Origin: Malania oleifera
Taxonomy: Eukaryota; Streptophyta; Magnoliopsida; Santalales; Ximeniaceae
Assembly: GCF_029873635.1 (NCBI RefSeq)
Contig: NC_080422.1
Span: 5,560,001 to 5,624,000, forward strand
Direction: 5' to 3'
DNA length: 64,000 nucleotides
Part shown: positions 59,807-64,000 of the stretch, one piece after another
How positions within the stretch are numbered: the first letter of the stretch is position 1
How the letters are laid out: the number at the start of each line of letters is the position of its first letter
Position numbers and translations under genes: made by a program
Notes under the pieces: generated by a model
Database searches by the model: none
Seen by the model: only the letters and a program-made list of their open reading frames with translations
Told to the model about the DNA's origin: nothing

Positions 59807-61046
59807 ATGGCTAATAGCAGAGACTCTATCTCCTCTGCAAACATCACCGGTGATTCAGAGGTTACGTCCGGTGAGAGTACGAATGATAACATAGTTTTTC
59901 CATTATCACTGGAAAAATTAAATGGAAAAAATTTCCGTGAATGGGCTCAGTCCATTAAACTAGTAATTGAGGGAAAAGGAAAGCTTGATTACCTTACCGG
60001 TGAGTGAAGGAAACCAGATCCATCCAACGTCGTTGCCTTGCAAAGATGGAGGTCCGAAAATTCCATGGTCACGGCTTGGCTCGTCAATTCAATGCAACCA
60101 TCAATCGAAAAAATTTATTTGTTTTTGCCGACGGCGAAGGAGGTTTGGGAAGCCGTACGTGAGACGTACTCCGATGGCGAAAGTTACTCTCAAATCTTTG
60201 ACATCAAGACCCGATTGTGGCAGATGAGGCAAGGCGAGAGAGGGGTTACCAAGTATTTCATGGAGATGAGTCATCTCTGGCAGGAGCTCGATCTGAGCAT
60301 CGATGAAGAGTGGGAGTGCTCTGGCGATAGCACGCGATACCGAAGGAGGCTCGAAAACGAGAGGGTCTTCGAGTTTCTTGCTGGCCTGAATCGAGAGCTT
60401 GACGACGTGAGGAGATGGATCCTTGGCCCGCGCCCTCTGCCTTCAACCCGAGAAGTTTTCGCAAAGGTCAGGCGTGAGGAGAACAGGAGACGGGTAATGT
60501 TGCGACCCAAAAATGATTCCGCTGGGCTGGACCCGGCTGCACGTGGATCTGCCCAAAAATTAGATGGGCCGCACACCGGGCCGGACGCATCAGCCCTTAC
60601 ATTAAAAGGCCCAGGAGGACCTAGTCAACGGCCACAAAGAGGTAAAATGTGGTGTGAACATTGTCGAAAAACAGGTCATTCAAAAAATACCTGCTAGGAG
60701 ATTCATGGAAAACCGGCAGACTGGAAACCGAGACAATACCACAAAATCCGTGGGTACCAGGCCAACACTTGCGGGTCAAATGAAAGATCACAAGGAGAGA
60801 ACAATGATACCCCATCCGGTAGTGTATTCAGTCCTGAACAGTTGGATCAGTTATATAAGATGTTTTCATCAATGCAAACATCGGGTCAGTCTTCCTCTGG
60901 TTCTCTGGCTCGTCGAGGTAATCATCTAATAGCTTTAAAAACCACATCTTGTTACAAATGCCCTTGGATAATTGATTCGGGTGTGTCCGATCATATGACT
61001 GGGTCATATCAATATTTTTCATCCTACTCCCCCATATGCCGGGAAT
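59807..61046 (+). pseudogene. Copia D gag and protease
   Basis: ATG at 59807. One frame runs to about 61046 with stops at 60005 and 60695; the second stands where the family has Trp. Capsid part: 'LEKLNGKNFREWAQSIKLV', 'WRSENSMVTAWLVNSM', 'FLPTAKEVWEAVRETY', 'VFEFLAGLNRELDDVRR'. The zinc knuckle is CEHCRKTGHSKNTC (about 60653-60697). The aspartic protease site reads WIIDSGVSDHMTG (about 60964-61002), with Val where Ala or Thr is common. A frameshift near 61046 follows. Confidence 0.88.
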
Positions 61047-63468
61047 TTGAAGGTAAAAATTGCAGATGGATCTCTCTCACCAGTTGCTGGAAAAGGAAGT
61101 ATTCGCATATCTGATTCCTTAACTTTACAATCAGTCTTACATGTCCCCAAGTTATCCTGCAATCTGTTATCTATCAATCAGTTAACAAAAGACTCAAATT
61201 GTTCCGCTAAATTTGTTTCCTCCCATTGTGTTTTTTAGGACCTATCATCGGGGAAGACGATTGGCACTGTTAAAGTGTTATGAGGGACTCTACTGCTTTA
61301 AGGAGGCAAGTTTGAGTGAATTATGTAATACTGCAATTTGTGATTCTGGATCTACTTCTAAAAATAGTGAACTTTTGTTATGGCATTCACGGATGGGTCA
61401 TCCCAATTTTCAATATTTAAAACGTTTGTTTCCTTCTCTTTGTTCAAATAAAATGGCTTCTGAGTTTCAATGTGAAGTATGTGAGCTTGCTAAACATCGT
61501 CGTACTTCGTTTCCATCATCCATATACAAACCATCTTGCCCATTTGCTATGTTTCACAGTGATGTATGGGGTCCCTCACGTTCCCTAAATCGCACCAATA
61601 CAAAATGATTTGTGACCTTTATCGATGACCATACTCGTCTTTGTTGGGTCTACTTACTGAAAGACAAAACTGAAGTCCGTTCCATTTTTATCAACTTTCA
61701 TACCATGATTCATACACAGTTCCAGACTCATATTCAGATCCTACGTACTGATAATGGTACGGAATATTTCAATACCATCCTGGGAACTTATCTTCAAGAT
61801 CATGGGATTGTTCATCAAAGTTCTTGTGTGGATACCCCTCAACAAAATGGGGTTGCTGAACGAAAAAATAGACATATACTTGAAATCGCCCGGGCTTTAA
61901 TGTTTACTAGCCACATGAAACATTATTTTTGGGGCAATGCCATCTTAACAGCCACACATCTCATTAATCGAATGCCAAGTCGAGTACTCTCATTTGTCAC
62001 TCCTCTACAGAATTTTCAGGAAAACTTTCCTAACTCTCGACTCCCTTCCAGTCTCCCACTGAAAATTTTTGGCTGTACTGCGTTTGTTCATGTCCATGCA
62101 CACCACCGCGATAAATTGGATCCCCGTGCCATTAAATGTGTTTTCATTGGTTATTCACCTACCCAAAAAGGCTACAAATGCTATGACCCGATCTCAAAAC
62201 GACTGTTCGTTAGTCTTGATGTTTCCTTTTTTGAAACCATTCCTTATTTCTCAAAGCCCTCTCTTCAGGGGGAGAAATGGAGGAGTGAAGATCGGTTCTT
62301 TGATCCTTTTACTATTGAATCTGCAGTTACTCCAGTTACTTCATTCCCCGACCCATCTATTGAGTCTTCCATTACAGTCCTTCCTGATCTGCCAAACACA
62401 ACTGAACACTTACCCTCAGGGGGAGATGCAGGAGAACAAAACAACGCAGACATACTGGTTTACTCAAGAAAGCCGAAAACAAAAGAGAAGGAGAACCTCA
62501 TATCTGAAGCACCAAGAGCGTTGGACCCGGTGATGGCTCCGAATAATCGTGATTGGGTAATTGAGTCTTCTTCTGACAATTCTGCACCTGATGATATCAA
62601 TCTACCTATTGCAATCAGAAAACAAACCAGGTCATGTACTCAATATCCTTGGTCGAAATACATGTCTTATAAAAGCTTGTCTATAGGATGTCGTGCATTT
62701 GTCTCTAATCTGGACAGGATGAAAGTACCAAAAAACATTCAGGAAGCTCTAGAAATACCAGAATGGAGAGAGGCAGTCTTGGAAGAAATGCGAGCCCTAG
62801 AAAAAAATAGAACTTGGAAGTTGACAGATCTACCGAAAGGGAAGAAGCCAGTAGGCTGTAAATGGGTTTTCACAGTGAAATGTAAATCTGATGGAACAGT
62901 TGAAAGATATAAAGCCAGACTTGTTGCAAAAGGCTTTACACAGACCTACGGCATTGACTATACTGAGACATTTGTACCAGTGGCAAACTTAAATACAGTT
63001 CGGGTTCTCTTGTCCCTGGCAGCCAATTTAGATTGGCCACTACAACAGCTTGATATAAAAAATGCTTTCTTAAATGGAGAATTAGAAGAGGAAGTTTACA
63101 TGACTATACCACCAGGATTCAGTAGAACAGGTGAAGAAAACAGAGTGTGTAAACTAAAGAAATCGTTATATGGCCTTAAACAATCTCCAAAAGCGTGGTT
63201 CAACAGATTTGCAAAGGTACTAAAGAATCAAGGGTATCGACAAGGGCAATCAGACCATACACTATTCTTCCAACAGTCTGAAGGAGGTAAGAAAACAATT
63301 CTAATAGTGTATGTTGATGATATAATTCTTACTGGTGATGATACTGTTGAAATGGAGAGATTGAAGAAGGTTCTGGCTACTGAATTTGAAGTTAAAGACT
63401 TGGGACAGATGCGGTATTTCTTGGGCATGGAAGTGGCAAGAACAAAAAAGGGGATTAGTGTTTCTTAG
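61047..63468 (+). pseudogene. Copia D pre-integrase, integrase and RT
   Basis: The frame from 61047 ('LQSVLHVPKLSCNLLSI') shifts at about 61235. The next frame runs to 63468 with one stop at 61606, where Trp is expected. Pre-integrase: 'LLWHSRMGHPNFQYLKRL' and CEVCELAKH. Integrase: 'TFIDDHTRLCW', 'ILRTDNGTEYF' and 'TPQQNGVAERKNRHI' give the Asp, Asp, Glu triad. RT: 'VGCKWVFTVKCKSDGTV', 'ARLVAKGFTQTYGIDY', 'QLDIKNAFLNGELEEEVY', 'KKSLYGLKQSPKAWF', YVDD (about 63310-63321) and 'QMRYFLGMEVAR'. At 618 codons this is the longest intact frame in the window. Confidence 0.92.
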
Positions 63469-64000
63469 CGAAAGTATGTTATTGACCTCCTAGTTGAAAC
63501 TGGCATGATAGGGTGCAAACCCAGCGAAACCCCGATAGAAACAGTAAAGAGGGTTGAAGATTGTGGAAAACCAGTAGAAAAGGAGAGGTATTAGAGATTG
63601 GTTGGCAAACTGATCTACCTATCACATACTAGACCAGATATTGCATTTGCAGTTAGTGTAGTAAGTCAACACATGCACTCACAAAGGAAGTTCACTTCGA
63701 TGCCGTATACAAGATCCTTAGATACCTCAAGGGATCCCCAGGAAGAGGACTCTTCTTCAAGAAATGTGAGAGCAAGGAAATAGAGATCTTTACAGATGTA
63801 GATTAGGCAGGATTAGTGGAAGATAGAAGGTCCACCACAGGATATTGTACATTTGTCTGGGGAAAACTCGTGACTTGGAGAAGCAAAAAACAGAATGTGG
63901 TGGCTCGTAGTAGTGCTAAAGCTGAATTCAGGGCAATCGCTCAAGGGATTTGTGAAGGATTGTGGTTACGAAAACTATTGGAGGAATTATGGGTACCGGT
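63469..64000 (+). pseudogene. Copia D RNase H, partial
   Basis: After the stop at 63466 the same frame continues ('RKYVIDLLVETGM', stop at about 63592, 'LVGKLIYLSHTRPDIAFAV'). A shift near 63700 leads to 'YKILRYLKGSPGRGLFF', 'EIFTDVD', a stop where Trp is expected, 'RRSTTGYCTFVWGKLVTW' and 'VARSSAKAEFRAIAQGIC'. The acidic residues of RNase H are visible. It is cut by the window end. Confidence 0.87.

Larger units (their letters stand above)
59565..64000 (+). mobile_element. Small-LTR copia element D (runs off the window)
   Basis: A 203 bp LTR, a primer site, then gag, protease, integrase, RT and RNase H in order. The 3' LTR lies beyond 64000. The frame is broken by at least six stops and three frameshifts. 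The short LTR and gag type set it apart from the Sireviruses here. It lies inside copia F and, if the phosphatase is intact, inside its first intron. Confidence 0.88.

Overview
The window looks like nuclear DNA of a flowering plant, probably a eudicot; the species cannot be named from it. It is AT-rich and gene-poor. Most of it is nested LTR retrotransposons: Ty1-copia of Sirevirus and small-LTR types, and chromodomain-type Ty3-gypsy. The only host gene seen is the first exon of a clade A type 2C protein phosphatase (51472-52275).

Left part (1-11151). A reverse-oriented gypsy LTR (1-2140) sits in the tail of a Sirevirus-like LTR (2141-2822). That LTR sits in a decayed minus-strand copia polyprotein (2823-3977). 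A second Sirevirus-like element, here called L (3978-11151), has a 2.1 kb 5' LTR, a primer binding site and about 3.6 kb of non-coding interior. Its 3' LTR is cut off where gypsy element A begins.

Middle (11152-45383). Gypsy A (5' LTR from 11152, gag, start of protease) carries a complete minus-strand Sirevirus, copia A, at 11336-20658, with a perfect 5 bp target duplication. A solo LTR (23191-25189) splits its gag. At 26378/26379 the gypsy protease runs in frame into a 5'-truncated Sirevirus, copia C. Copia C keeps RT/RNase H, a late 'env-like' ORF (28577-29875) and its 3' LTR (33209-35122); a 2.8 kb gypsy solo LTR lies inside it. From 35123 gypsy pol resumes (element B: RT, RNase H, integrase, chromodomain-like tail, 3' LTR 43223-45383). 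B is split by a reverse solo LTR (37641-42539) that itself contains another solo LTR (38126-40293). The 5' LTR of A and the 3' LTR of B belong to different LTR families, so 11152-45383 is a composite and not one simple insertion.

Right part (45384-64000). After an LTR fragment and a solo Sirevirus LTR (46350-48339) comes AT-rich intergenic DNA. A 1658 bp long-TIR, Mutator-like foldback element (49485-51142, perfect 10 bp target duplication) abuts a 330 bp promoter with three ACGTG-core ABA-response-like elements and the phosphatase exon. The later phosphatase exons are not seen. The putative first intron holds LINE remnants on both strands, a copia LTR fragment, and a small-LTR copia (D, from 59565) that runs off the window.

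Three themes recur. Every large LTR family carries its own array of 12-14 bp palindromes just upstream of a TATAAATA-type box, in both Copia and Gypsy. Premature stops in these elements mostly fit C-to-T or G-to-A change. The env-like ORF has what looks like its own copy of the LTR palindrome/TATA block.
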